Program-made: the position numbers and the translations under genes | Part shown: positions 1 to 6,569 of the stretch, piece by piece | Numbering within the stretch: position 1 is the stretch's first letter | How the letters are laid out: every line of letters starts with the position of its first letter | The notes under the pieces: model-generated | The model's input: the letters and a program-made list of their open reading frames with translations, nothing else | Database searches by the model: none | Told to the model about the DNA's origin: nothing | From: Deltaproteobacteria bacterium | GTDB lineage: Bacteria > Desulfobacterota > Binatia > UBA9968 | DNA length: 10,280 bases | NCBI GenBank assembly: GCA_020027655.1 | Contig: JAHKKJ010000071.1 | Coordinates: 1-10,280, forward strand | Direction: 5' to 3'

Positions 1-122
1 AAAGCGGCAAGACTATGGTTAAAGTCACAAATGTGAGACTGGGTTACTTGTCTGTCGAGCGGAAATAAACAAGTGAAAAACTCTTGCCTGGGCCAATAAC
101 TAAATTAATAACCTTAGTCGCT
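1..122. other. Non-coding sequence downstream of ilvN
   Basis: AT-richer than the genes. On the minus strand it follows the ilvN stop and has no clear terminator. It holds two small inverted repeats: TCACAAATGTGA (25-36) and a 6-base pair ACTTGT/ACAAGT around 46-75. In related operons ilvC often follows ilvN, but no start of ilvC is visible before the contig ends. A 21-codon open stretch on the plus strand (3-68) resembles nothing I know. Confidence 0.5.
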
Positions 123-644
123 TTACGATTTAAGCAAAGCCGGCTCACGACGCGGTGACGTCGTGCGGGTAGTTTCTCTTGCTATGGCGATGCGCCCGGT
201 TCGAATCAGTTCCCGTATGCCGAGGGGCCTCAGCAAGTTGATCAGCGCTTCCACCTTATCAACGTCGCCGGTGATTTCGATCGTGTAGGTGGTTGGGGAC
301 GAGTCCACGATTTTAGCGCGAAAGATATCGGCAATTCGAATAGCTTCATCGCGGTGTTGCGGCTTAGTGTGGACTTTGATCAGAGCGGTTTCCCGGTCCA
401 GGAAGTCAGTTTCGGTTAGATCAACGACTTTAAGCACTTCCACGACCTTATTTAACTGCTTCATGATCTGTTCGATGATTCGGTCATCGCCGGCCGTAAC
501 GATGGTGATCATCGAAGTCGTCGGATCAAGCGTGGGGGCGACGGAAAGGCTCTCGATATTATAGCCCCTTGCACTGAACAGACCCGCCACTCTAGCCAAA
601 ACACCGAATTTGTTTTCAACCAGGACCGATATGATGTGTTCCAT
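123..644 (-). CDS. ilvN: Acetolactate synthase small (regulatory) subunit
   Basis: Regulatory subunit of acetohydroxyacid synthase. It binds the large subunit IlvB, raises its activity and carries the valine feedback site; cytoplasmic, first common step of valine, leucine and isoleucine synthesis. The 173-residue protein opens with an ACT domain (about residues 4-75, beginning ISVLVEN, with RGYNIESLSVAP at 26-37), followed by the usual C-terminal domain (about 85-160). Asn11, Gly14, Asn29 and Ala36 fall at the same numbers as residues whose mutation relieves valine inhibition in E. coli IlvH, so valine sensitivity is a reasonable inference. It is slightly longer than E. coli IlvH because of a polar tail rich in Arg and Thr. 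It starts 12 bases after the ilvB stop, and the site upstream of its ATG is a weak Shine-Dalgarno, so translation is probably coupled to ilvB. Also called ilvH in other genomes. Confidence 0.96.
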   Translation of the reverse strand: MEHIISVLVENKFGVLARVAGLFSARGYNIESLSVAPTLDPTTSMITIVTAGDDRIIEQIMKQLNKVVEVLKVVDLTETDFLDRETALIKVHTKPQHRDEAIRIADIFRAKIVDSSPTTYTIEITGDVDKVEALINLLRPLGIRELIRTGRIAIARETTRTTSPRREPALLKS

Positions 645-656
645 TCGCTGACGAAA

Positions 657-2435
657 TCAGGCAGGAAGAACGCCCTCCCCCTCGTCCACCTTTCTCTTGT
701 GAGATCCCCCCTTCTTCGCTTGCGTCAGTTCCGGCGGATCCTCCAGCATCATTTCGTGATGCGCTCCACCAGCAGGAATCATGGGGTAACAGTTCTCGTA
801 GGGGTCGGTATAAATATCCATGAGTACCGGTCCCTTGTGCTTCAAACCTTCCCTGAGAACGGACTCGACTTCGCCGGGCTTCTCCGCTCGCAGTCCCAAG
901 ATGTTATACGCCTCCGCCAGTTTGACGAAGTCAGGAAGCTTGCCCAAGTAGCTCGCCGAATATCGGCCTTCATAGAAGAGGTCTTGCCACTGCCGAACCA
1001 TACCGTGGAAGCCGTTATTGAGCAGAACGATCTTGACCGGCAGCTTGTGCTCTACCGCGGTTGCCATCTCCTGGAGATTCATTTGGAAGCTCCCCTCACT
1101 GGTGATGCACAACACAAGCTTCTCCGGAAAAGCCTTTTGCGCCCCGAGGGCGGCTGGGAAACCAAAGCCCATCGTCCCGAGTCCGCCCGAAGTCAACCAG
1201 GTCCGGGGCTTCGTCCCTTTAAAGTATTGAGCAGCAAACATTTGATGCTGACCCACGTCGGTAGCGACAATCGCATTGTGCTTGGTCAACTCAAAAAGCC
1301 GTTCGATGACGAATTGAGGCTTGGTGATCTTGCTGTCTTGCTTGTACGTCAGCGGATGGGCTTTCTTCCACTCATCGATCTGCTTCAGCCACGGGGCACG
1401 CAGCGCCTTGACCTCCGACACATTCCCATCCCTAGCGCGCAACATCACGTTCATCTGGCGCAGCACCGCTTTGACATCACCCACGATCGGAATGTGCGCG
1501 TGGAAAGTTTTTTTGATCGATGTCGGGTCGATGTCTATATGAATGACCTGGGCCTCCGGACAAAACTCGGAGAGTTTGCCTGTTACACGGTCGTCGAAGC
1601 GGGCGCCAACCGCGATCAGCAAGTCCGAATAATGCATCGCCATGTTGGTCCAATAACCGCCGTGCATGCCGAGCATTCCCAGCGCAAGCGGGTGAGTTCC
1701 TGGAAAGCTACCCAGACCCATCAAGGTCATGGTCACCGGGATTTGCGTCATCTCGGCCAGCTCCCGGATTTCATCGGCGGCATCGGAGAATACCGCGCCC
1801 CCGCCCACATAGATCATCGGCTTCTTCGCCTTCATGATCTCTTCCGCCGCTTGCTTAATTTGATGTTTATTGCCGCTAATCGTCGGATTATAGCCGCGCA
1901 AGTTGACTTTATCGGGATACTTAAATTCCGCCTTCTCGGTGCTCACATCCTTGGGAATATCGACCAGAACCGGCCCCGGCCGGCCGCTCATAGCAATGTA
2001 AAATGCTTCTTTGATGGTTTGAGCCAACTCATTGACATCTTTCACGAGCACGTTATGTTTCGTGCACGGACGGCTGATGCCGACATTATCCGCTTCTTGA
2101 AAAGCATCGTTGCCAATCAGGTTGGTCGACACTTGACCCGTGAAAGCAACCAACGGAACCGAATCCATGTAAGCATCGGCCAAACCGGTCACAATGTTGG
2201 TCATTCCAGGCCCCGATGTGACCAATACCACCCCCGGCTTGCCAGTTGCCTTGGCATATCCTTCAGCCATGTGCGCGGCGCCTTGCTCATGGCGCGTCAG
2301 AACCAGCTCGATATCCTTCTGCTGACACAGCACGTCGAATATCTTGAGTACGACACCGCCCGGCAGTCCAAAGACGGTTTTGACCCCCTCGTGTCGCAGT
2401 GATTCGACAAAAATATCGGCTCCGGTCTTTTTCAT
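657..2435 (-). CDS. ilvB: Acetolactate synthase large (catalytic) subunit
   Basis: Thiamine-diphosphate enzyme that condenses two pyruvates to 2-acetolactate, or pyruvate with 2-oxobutyrate; cytoplasmic. The 592 residues show the three domains of the family. The N-terminal pyrimidine-binding domain has GLPGG at 23-27 and the cofactor-activating glutamate Glu50 in TRHEQGAAHMAEGYA. The middle FAD domain has GARFDDRVTGK at 277-287. The C-terminal pyrophosphate-binding domain has LLNNGFHGMVRQWQ at 471-484. The end (ENCYPMIPAGGAHHEM, 547-562) is typical of one large AHAS branch. Odd point: the metal/diphosphate motif, usually Gly-Asp-Gly, reads Ser446-Glu447-Gly448, followed by the normal spacing to Asn474. 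The first residue of GYPGG is also changed to Leu. The ATG is preceded by a GGGAG site that overlaps the stop codon of the upstream small gene, 9 bases away. Identity is certain; full activity with the altered motif is not proven by sequence. Confidence 0.97.
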   Translation of the reverse strand: MKKTGADIFVESLRHEGVKTVFGLPGGVVLKIFDVLCQQKDIELVLTRHEQGAAHMAEGYAKATGKPGVVLVTSGPGMTNIVTGLADAYMDSVPLVAFTGQVSTNLIGNDAFQEADNVGISRPCTKHNVLVKDVNELAQTIKEAFYIAMSGRPGPVLVDIPKDVSTEKAEFKYPDKVNLRGYNPTISGNKHQIKQAAEEIMKAKKPMIYVGGGAVFSDAADEIRELAEMTQIPVTMTLMGLGSFPGTHPLALGMLGMHGGYWTNMAMHYSDLLIAVGARFDDRVTGKLSEFCPEAQVIHIDIDPTSIKKTFHAHIPIVGDVKAVLRQMNVMLRARDGNVSEVKALRAPWLKQIDEWKKAHPLTYKQDSKITKPQFVIERLFELTKHNAIVATDVGQHQMFAAQYFKGTKPRTWLTSGGLGTMGFGFPAALGAQKAFPEKLVLCITSEGSFQMNLQEMATAVEHKLPVKIVLLNNGFHGMVRQWQDLFYEGRYSASYLGKLPDFVKLAEAYNILGLRAEKPGEVESVLREGLKHKGPVLMDIYTDPYENCYPMIPAGGAHHEMMLEDPPELTQAKKGGSHKRKVDEGEGVLPA

Positions 2436-2444
2436 TCAAGCTCC

Positions 2445-2681
2445 CTACTGAATTGCACCGGCCTGGCGGTGCCTTCCAAGAATTTCCATGATTTTGTCTT
2501 TGCCGAGAAGTTTCAGTTTTTGCAACCTTTTCTTTTCTACTTCTTCATCGGGCGATAAGTGATGTTTGTGTTGAAATTCCGCTAACTTTCTCTCTAGCTC
2601 TTGGTGCTCTTCATAATATTTTTTTAACTCAGGATCTTTATCCAAAAGAGAGGCAATGACCTGTTCTTCTCTCACTTCCAT
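2445..2681 (-). CDS. Small DUF465/YdcH-like coiled-coil protein
   Basis: A 78-residue, highly charged, mostly helical protein with no signal peptide or membrane segment. The pattern DPELKKYYEEHQELERKL (16-33), a short break with HLSPDEEVEKKRLQKLKLL (41-59), then a basic KDKIMEIL (61-68), matches my recollection of the DUF465 (YdcH-like) family: two antiparallel helices joined by a turn with a conserved Leu-[Ser/Thr]-Pro-[Asp/Glu]-Glu-Glu. Its biochemical function is not known. It is the first gene after a promoter and has the strongest Shine-Dalgarno site in the window (AAGGAGG, 4 bases before ATG). Its stop codon forms part of the ilvB ribosome-binding site, so it is probably co-transcribed and coupled with ilvB. 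Whether it acts on acetolactate synthase or is only a leader gene cannot be told from the sequence. Confidence 0.85.
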   Translation of the reverse strand: MEVREEQVIASLLDKDPELKKYYEEHQELERKLAEFQHKHHLSPDEEVEKKRLQKLKLLGKDKIMEILGRHRQAGAIQ

Positions 2682-2685
2682 GGGG

Positions 2686-2692
2686 CCTCCTT
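2686..2692 (-). promoter_or_regulatory. Strong Shine-Dalgarno site of the DUF465-ilvBN transcript
   Basis: On the minus strand AAGGAGG lies 4 bases before the ATG of the small DUF465-type gene. It fixes that start codon and abuts the 12-base palindrome at 2693-2704. Any protein or RNA structure occupying the palindrome would lie next to this site. Confidence 0.8.
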
Positions 2693-2704
2693 TTCATGCA
2701 TGAA
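2693..2704. repeat. Perfect 12-base palindrome in the DUF465-ilvBN leader
   Basis: TTCATGCATGAA reads the same on both strands. Relative to the promoter predicted at 2721-2749 it would fall at about +11 to +22 and ends directly against the Shine-Dalgarno site. As DNA it could be an operator for a dimeric repressor. As RNA it could form only a 4-base-pair stem with a TGCA loop, so a DNA-binding role is more plausible. No regulator can be named. Confidence 0.5.
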
Positions 2705-2720
2705 TTTTTTTCGCGGGCTC

Positions 2721-2749
2721 AATCTATCTTAGGGTGGTAATTTTGTCAA
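2721..2749 (-). promoter_or_regulatory. Sigma-70-type promoter for DUF465-ilvB-ilvN
   Basis: On the minus strand a perfect TTGACA (-35, 2744-2749) is followed after exactly 17 bases by TAGATT (-10, 2721-2726; 4 of 6 consensus bases). The predicted start near 2714 leaves a leader of about 33 bases, too short for a T-box or a leader-peptide attenuator. The -35 box overlaps the tsaB stop codon (2746-2748), so this promoter can separate the ilv unit from the upstream housekeeping cluster. I see no terminator between tsaB and this site, so read-through from upstream is also possible. Confidence 0.72.
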
Positions 2750-3513
2750 CGTAGGTTTACCCGCGTATTATCGGCAAGTTGGAGCGAACTCCCTCGGTTG
2801 AACTCGGCTTCGGACGGACGAATATAAACGGGCGTCAACGTGGCCAAATCGTCGACTCTGTTGGCGCGAAAACGATCCTCTGCGAGGCGTGCAACGCAGG
2901 CCGCGACGGTTGGATAGTCTATCGTCTCAAGCAGACGAACCCCGGGCGAGTCCAGCAGCAAGTCTTTGTAGACGGCAGCACCGTCGCCGACGAACAGGCA
3001 AGGCGCGCCCCTCTGAAACTCTCGAACCGTTGCAATTACATTTGCAGCCGAAGCAACCGTATCCTCCGTGACACGGTTGATGACATCCCCGGTCTTTCGG
3101 AATACCGCGGCATAGACCTCGTTTTTGCGCGCATCTAAAAGCGCACAGATCAAGCCATCATCATCAGTCACCCGAGCCGCATGAGCGAATAATGTTGACA
3201 TTCCAACGACAGGAATTTGCGAACCGTAGACAAGACCTTTGACTGTGCTCAACCCGATTCTAAGACCCGTGAAAGAACCCGGGCCGATGGAGAGCGCAAA
3301 TCCGGTAATGTCCTGAAGCGAGAGTCCGGTGCTTTCGAAGAGCAACTCTATTAACGGAAGAATAGTCTCCGCGTGATTGTTTTTGCTACTGCGTCTAATT
3401 GCGTTGCTAGTGGACTCGCAGCGTAAATCGATCCTCTCGGACAGTAACAATCCATTTTCAACCAAGGCCACACTTGCCGTAGCGCTTGCCGTGTCGATAC
3501 CGATAACTCTCAT
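2746..3513 (-). CDS. tsaB: tRNA threonylcarbamoyladenosine (t6A) synthesis protein TsaB
   Basis: TsaB (YeaZ) is the non-catalytic ASKHA-fold partner of TsaD. With TsaD and TsaE it moves the threonylcarbamoyl group made by TsaC onto A37 of ANN-decoding tRNAs; cytoplasmic and essential in many bacteria. The 255 residues begin with the ASKHA-type strand MRVIGIDTASATASVAL, followed by NHAETILP (45-53), the hallmark GPGSFTGLRIG (77-87) and LDARKNEVYAA (126-136), in the order expected for TsaB. It lacks the metal-binding histidine motif of TsaD, so it is not TsaD. Length is near the usual 220-240. The ATG overlaps the rseP stop by four bases (ATGA), which fixes the start and implies coupled translation. 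The C-terminal codons overlap the promoter of the next unit. Confidence 0.93.
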   Translation of the reverse strand: MRVIGIDTASATASVALVENGLLLSERIDLRCESTSNAIRRSSKNNHAETILPLIELLFESTGLSLQDITGFALSIGPGSFTGLRIGLSTVKGLVYGSQIPVVGMSTLFAHAARVTDDDGLICALLDARKNEVYAAVFRKTGDVINRVTEDTVASAANVIATVREFQRGAPCLFVGDGAAVYKDLLLDSPGVRLLETIDYPTVAACVARLAEDRFRANRVDDLATLTPVYIRPSEAEFNRGSSLQLADNTRVNLR

Positions 3514-4592
3514 CCCCCAACCTGTTTTTCAAAAAACCTGGCGATGTCATTGTAAAACGCATAAATCATCAGCAGCATTAAAAGAAAAATCCCCACCTGT
3601 TGAGCTACCTCTCGATGTTTAACCGCAACGGGTCTACCGATTAGGGCTTCAACTATGAAAAACAGCAGATGTCCGCCGTCAAGAACAGGGATCGGCAAAA
3701 GGTTCAGGACCCCGAGGTTTATGCTCAAAATCGCCACAAACCCGAGAAAACTTCCTAACCCCTCCTGCGCCTGTTGACCGGCCATCTGCGCAATCAGAAT
3801 CGGCCCCCCCAGATTGCGCGGCGAAACCTCACCGCTGATCATTTTGTATAGGGCCACGAGGGTTAGCTTCGCATAGTCGTAGGTTTGCTGTACGGCCTTC
3901 ACTATCGCTAATCCCGGGTTGCCCTTTTCAATGGAGACATGACTGCCGATCCCGATCATCCATTCGTCTTTTTTCTCGCCAAAGATCGTTCGGCTCTCTC
4001 TTTTCGTCGGTTGCACCGTAACGGCAACGTCTTGAGAGTCTCTCCGAATCTGAAGACTCAAAGGGCTACCCTGGCTTTCCTTAATCCGTTTAGACAACTC
4101 TTCCCACTCGGTAACCGGTTGGCCGCTAACTGCTACAATACGATCGCCTTTTTTTATTCCTGCCCGATCCGCCGGCGAGCCCGCTTCAACACCGCCTACC
4201 TGAGTCGATAAAACCGGCACACCGTAGAAAACAAATACAATCATTAACAGAAACACCGCCAGCAATAGGTTAAATCCCGGACCGGCTGCCACAATCGCCA
4301 TTCGCTGCAAGAGTCCTTTGTGGGCGAATGACTTCTCGACATCGGCCTGCTGCACTTCTTCATCGGGATCCTCGCCCACCATCTTGACATATCCTCCCAG
4401 CGGAAAAGCACTGAGCGCGTACTCGGTCTCGCCTTTTTTCTTCACCCATAGTTTCGGGCCGAAACCGACGGAAAAAGTCAGAACTCCAACACCAAATAAT
4501 TTAGCGAACAAAAAGTGACCAAACTCATGGATGACAATCAACACGCCCAGGCCGATAACAGCCGCAACAATAGAATAAATTATGTTCTCCAT
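3510..4592 (-). CDS. rseP: RIP metalloprotease RseP (site-2 protease)
   Basis: Inner-membrane zinc protease that cuts transmembrane segments, typically anti-sigma factors during envelope stress, after a first cut by a DegS-like protease. The 360 residues show the zinc motif HEFGH (22-26) in the first membrane segment and FGFGPKLW-like and LGGYVKMVGE elements (43-49, 65-74). A second hydrophobic segment lies near 98-122. One PDZ domain (about 127-200) contains GSPADRAGIKKGDRI. The second active-site motif NLLPIPVLDGGH (297-308) has metal-binding Asp305, and a last membrane segment lies near 330-348. Only one PDZ domain is evident, against two in E. coli RseP. An AAGGGGAG site lies 5 bases before the ATG. 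It follows dxr by 25 bases and overlaps tsaB by 4. No partner anti-sigma factor is in the window. Confidence 0.95.
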   Translation of the reverse strand: MENIIYSIVAAVIGLGVLIVIHEFGHFLFAKLFGVGVLTFSVGFGPKLWVKKKGETEYALSAFPLGGYVKMVGEDPDEEVQQADVEKSFAHKGLLQRMAIVAAGPGFNLLLAVFLLMIVFVFYGVPVLSTQVGGVEAGSPADRAGIKKGDRIVAVSGQPVTEWEELSKRIKESQGSPLSLQIRRDSQDVAVTVQPTKRESRTIFGEKKDEWMIGIGSHVSIEKGNPGLAIVKAVQQTYDYAKLTLVALYKMISGEVSPRNLGGPILIAQMAGQQAQEGLGSFLGFVAILSINLGVLNLLPIPVLDGGHLLFFIVEALIGRPVAVKHREVAQQVGIFLLMLLMIYAFYNDIARFFEKQVGG

Positions 4593-4617
4593 CCGTTCTC
4601 CCCTTCTACTGCCCTTA

Positions 4618-5766
4618 CTAATGGATAAGCGACGAAGCTCTTTCCCTGGCCCACCGATCTACTTCCAGGATTTCATCGACTTGCTTGGGACGCCTAGGCA
4701 CGTGACCTTGCATCGTCTTGTCAATAATACGGTGTATATCGCGGAAACCGATTTTGCGCTCCAAGAACGCCTCCACCGCCACCTCATTCGCCGCGTTCAA
4801 GACCGCAGACATCGTTCCACCTTCTTTCAACGCGGCGTATGCCAATCGCAATGCGGGGAAACGTTTGGAGTCCACTGGTAAAAAGTTTAACTCGCCATGC
4901 TGGGTCAAATCCAGAGGCTTCCAGCCGCCCTTCAACCGATGCGGATAAGTCAACGCGTACGCGATGGGAATGCGCATATCAGGGATGCCAAGCTGCGCGA
5001 TGATCGATCCGTCCTGATATCGAACCATGGAATGAACCACACTCTGAGGATGGATAACGACATCGATCCGACCCGGATCCATATCGAATTCCCAGCGCGC
5101 CTCAACAACCTCTAACCCCTTATTCATCATCGTCGCCGAATCGATGGTAATCTTCCGGCCCATCTTCCAGTTCGGATGTTTTAACGCCTGCGCAACGGTT
5201 GCCCGATTCAGGAGCTTCAGCGGGGTACGCAAAAACGGACCTCCCGACGCCGTCAGAATGAGTTTGTCAACTTCGTCCCGTCGGTTGCCCTGCAGACACT
5301 GGAAGATGGCGCTGTGTTCGCTGTCCACGGGCAAGAGTCTGACTCCTTTTTGCTTCGCCGCGCTGACGAAGATCTCGCCCGCCATCACCAGCGCCTCTTT
5401 ATTGGCAAGGGCGACCTCCTTGCCCGCTCGTACCGCCGCAAGAGTCGGCAGCAGTCCGGCTCCACCGACGATGGCGGCCACGACGATATCGACTTCATGG
5501 GCCGTGGAAACTGCGGCCGCCCCCGGTTCTCCGCAAAGCACCTCCACTCGATTGTCGCCGAGCAGCTTGCGTAGACGGGGCACGTCTTCCTCATTCTTAA
5601 TGGCGACACACTTGGGCGCAAATTCCCTAATCTGAGACACGAGCCGCTTGAGATTTTCTCCCGCAACTAATCCGTAAACTTTGAAACGCTCGGGAAATCG
5701 GCGGACGAGATCGAGGGTACTCAACCCGACAGAGCCCGTGGAACCAAGAAGAGCGATCGTTCTCAT
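4618..5766 (-). CDS. dxr: 1-deoxy-D-xylulose 5-phosphate reductoisomerase
   Basis: Converts 1-deoxy-D-xylulose 5-phosphate to 2-C-methyl-D-erythritol 4-phosphate with NADPH and a divalent metal: the committed step of the MEP isoprenoid pathway and the target of fosmidomycin. The 382 residues begin with the NADPH-binding loop GSTGSVG (8-14). Next come ALANKEALVMAG (119-130), metal ligands Asp148 and Glu150 in VDSEHSA, the substrate loop TASGGPF (172-178), HPNWKMG (197-203), and Asn215, Lys216 and Glu219 in MNKGLEVVEA. All key residues are present. The ATG overlaps the cdsA stop as ATGA, and there is no clear independent ribosome-binding site, so translation is probably coupled to cdsA. Its product feeds the isoprenoid precursors used by UppS two genes upstream. 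Confidence 0.97.
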   Translation of the reverse strand: MRTIALLGSTGSVGLSTLDLVRRFPERFKVYGLVAGENLKRLVSQIREFAPKCVAIKNEEDVPRLRKLLGDNRVEVLCGEPGAAAVSTAHEVDIVVAAIVGGAGLLPTLAAVRAGKEVALANKEALVMAGEIFVSAAKQKGVRLLPVDSEHSAIFQCLQGNRRDEVDKLILTASGGPFLRTPLKLLNRATVAQALKHPNWKMGRKITIDSATMMNKGLEVVEARWEFDMDPGRIDVVIHPQSVVHSMVRYQDGSIIAQLGIPDMRIPIAYALTYPHRLKGGWKPLDLTQHGELNFLPVDSKRFPALRLAYAALKEGGTMSAVLNAANEVAVEAFLERKIGFRDIHRIIDKTMQGHVPRRPKQVDEILEVDRWARERASSLIH

Positions 5767-6569
5767 GGATGAAACACTTTCAAGTAAGTCGTCGCAAAAA
5801 CCGCAGGGAAGATCAAGCTATCCAGCCGATCCAATAACCCGCCGTGACCCGGCAGTACAGTGCCCGAATCTTTCACGGCAAAAACGCGTTTAATCAACGA
5901 CTCAAAAAGATCGCCAATTTGTCCCAGGATGCTCAATATTCCGGAAAGCGCGACGACTTCGATCGCACCCAATTCCGTAACCAAGAAACTCGCCCCGAGG
6001 CAGCCACCCACCACGCTCCCTGCCACGTACCCCAGGGTTCCTTCGACGGTTTTCCCCGGACTGATCTCCGGCGCGAGCTTTCGCTTGCCAAAATAAGTGC
6101 CGGTCACATAAGCCGCCGTGTCGCCCATCATTATCACCAAGAGAACGAAAAACACCCACGCGCGACCATGGGGCATGCGAAACAGCAAGATCCAATGGGG
6201 CAGCAGATAACCGAGATAGACAGCGCCGAGAAGCGTCCAAGCCAGCCGCTTCAATCGCTCCTGTAATTTTCCTGCCAAGAAGAGATAGATCGAGAAAAAG
6301 AGCACAAACAGAAGACTCAACCCCAGCTCTCCTTTTGACACTCGAGAAAAAAGCAGCACCAGGGATAGACTGAGGCCGAAAATTATTCCCCACAGTTGTT
6401 CTCTCACACTACCGGGGAACGCCATCGCAAAATACTCTCGCAATGCCTCCACGTTAAGGACTACGAAGAAGCCGACAAAAACCCAAGGAGGCCCCCAGCC
6501 GACCAGCAGAATGAGCAGCGGAATACCGACACCCGCCGTAAGCACCCTTGACCTAAGACTTGATTCCAC
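5763..6569 (-). CDS. cdsA: Phosphatidate cytidylyltransferase (CDP-diglyceride synthase)
   Basis: Integral inner-membrane enzyme that makes CDP-diacylglycerol from CTP and phosphatidic acid, the branch point for all phospholipids. The protein is mostly hydrophobic with about seven or eight membrane segments. It ends with the family signature: SLIKR, then KDSGTVLPGHGG, then LLDRLDS (about residues 224-251 of the 268-residue form), which contains the metal-binding aspartates. MMGDTAAYVTG and a SPGKTVEG motif lie upstream. Start chosen: GTG at 6569 (VESSLRSRVLTAG), with TGGAGG just 3 bases upstream; it overlaps the uppS end by 17 bases. A frame extension back to a TTG at 6623 lies inside uppS and has no ribosome-binding site, and a GTG at 6545 is also possible. 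Product certain, start uncertain. Confidence 0.93.
   Translation of the reverse strand: MESSLRSRVLTAGVGIPLLILLVGWGPPWVFVGFFVVLNVEALREYFAMAFPGSVREQLWGIIFGLSLSLVLLFSRVSKGELGLSLLFVLFFSIYLFLAGKLQERLKRLAWTLLGAVYLGYLLPHWILLFRMPHGRAWVFFVLLVIMMGDTAAYVTGTYFGKRKLAPEISPGKTVEGTLGYVAGSVVGGCLGASFLVTELGAIEVVALSGILSILGQIGDLFESLIKRVFAVKDSGTVLPGHGGLLDRLDSLIFPAVFATTYLKVFHP

Noticed and set aside
25..36. TCACAAATGTGA, resembling a CRP/FNR-type dyad
   Set aside because: Half-sites are in the wrong order and spacing for the CRP consensus, there is no promoter beside it, and a 10-base dyad this short can arise by chance.
3..68. Short plus-strand open stretch that could be the C-terminus of a convergent gene
   Set aside because: Only 21 codons before the stop, no recognisable family and no supporting signal; it remains possible but cannot be supported.
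81..106. Terminator-like GC patch followed by a T-run downstream of ilvN
   Set aside because: The possible stem on the minus strand is about 5 base pairs, needs a bulge and has a 2-base loop, too small for a real hairpin.
636..2402. A 588-codon open frame on the plus strand, antisense to ilvB
   Set aside because: It lies wholly opposite a gene with clear family motifs, its translation is rich in Arg, His and Leu with no recognisable domain, and I find no ribosome-binding site. It is a by-product of ilvB codon use.
5144..5635. Plus-strand open frame of 163 codons opposite dxr
   Set aside because: The translation is Ser/Ala/Arg-rich low-complexity sequence with no family likeness, and dxr on the other strand is intact.
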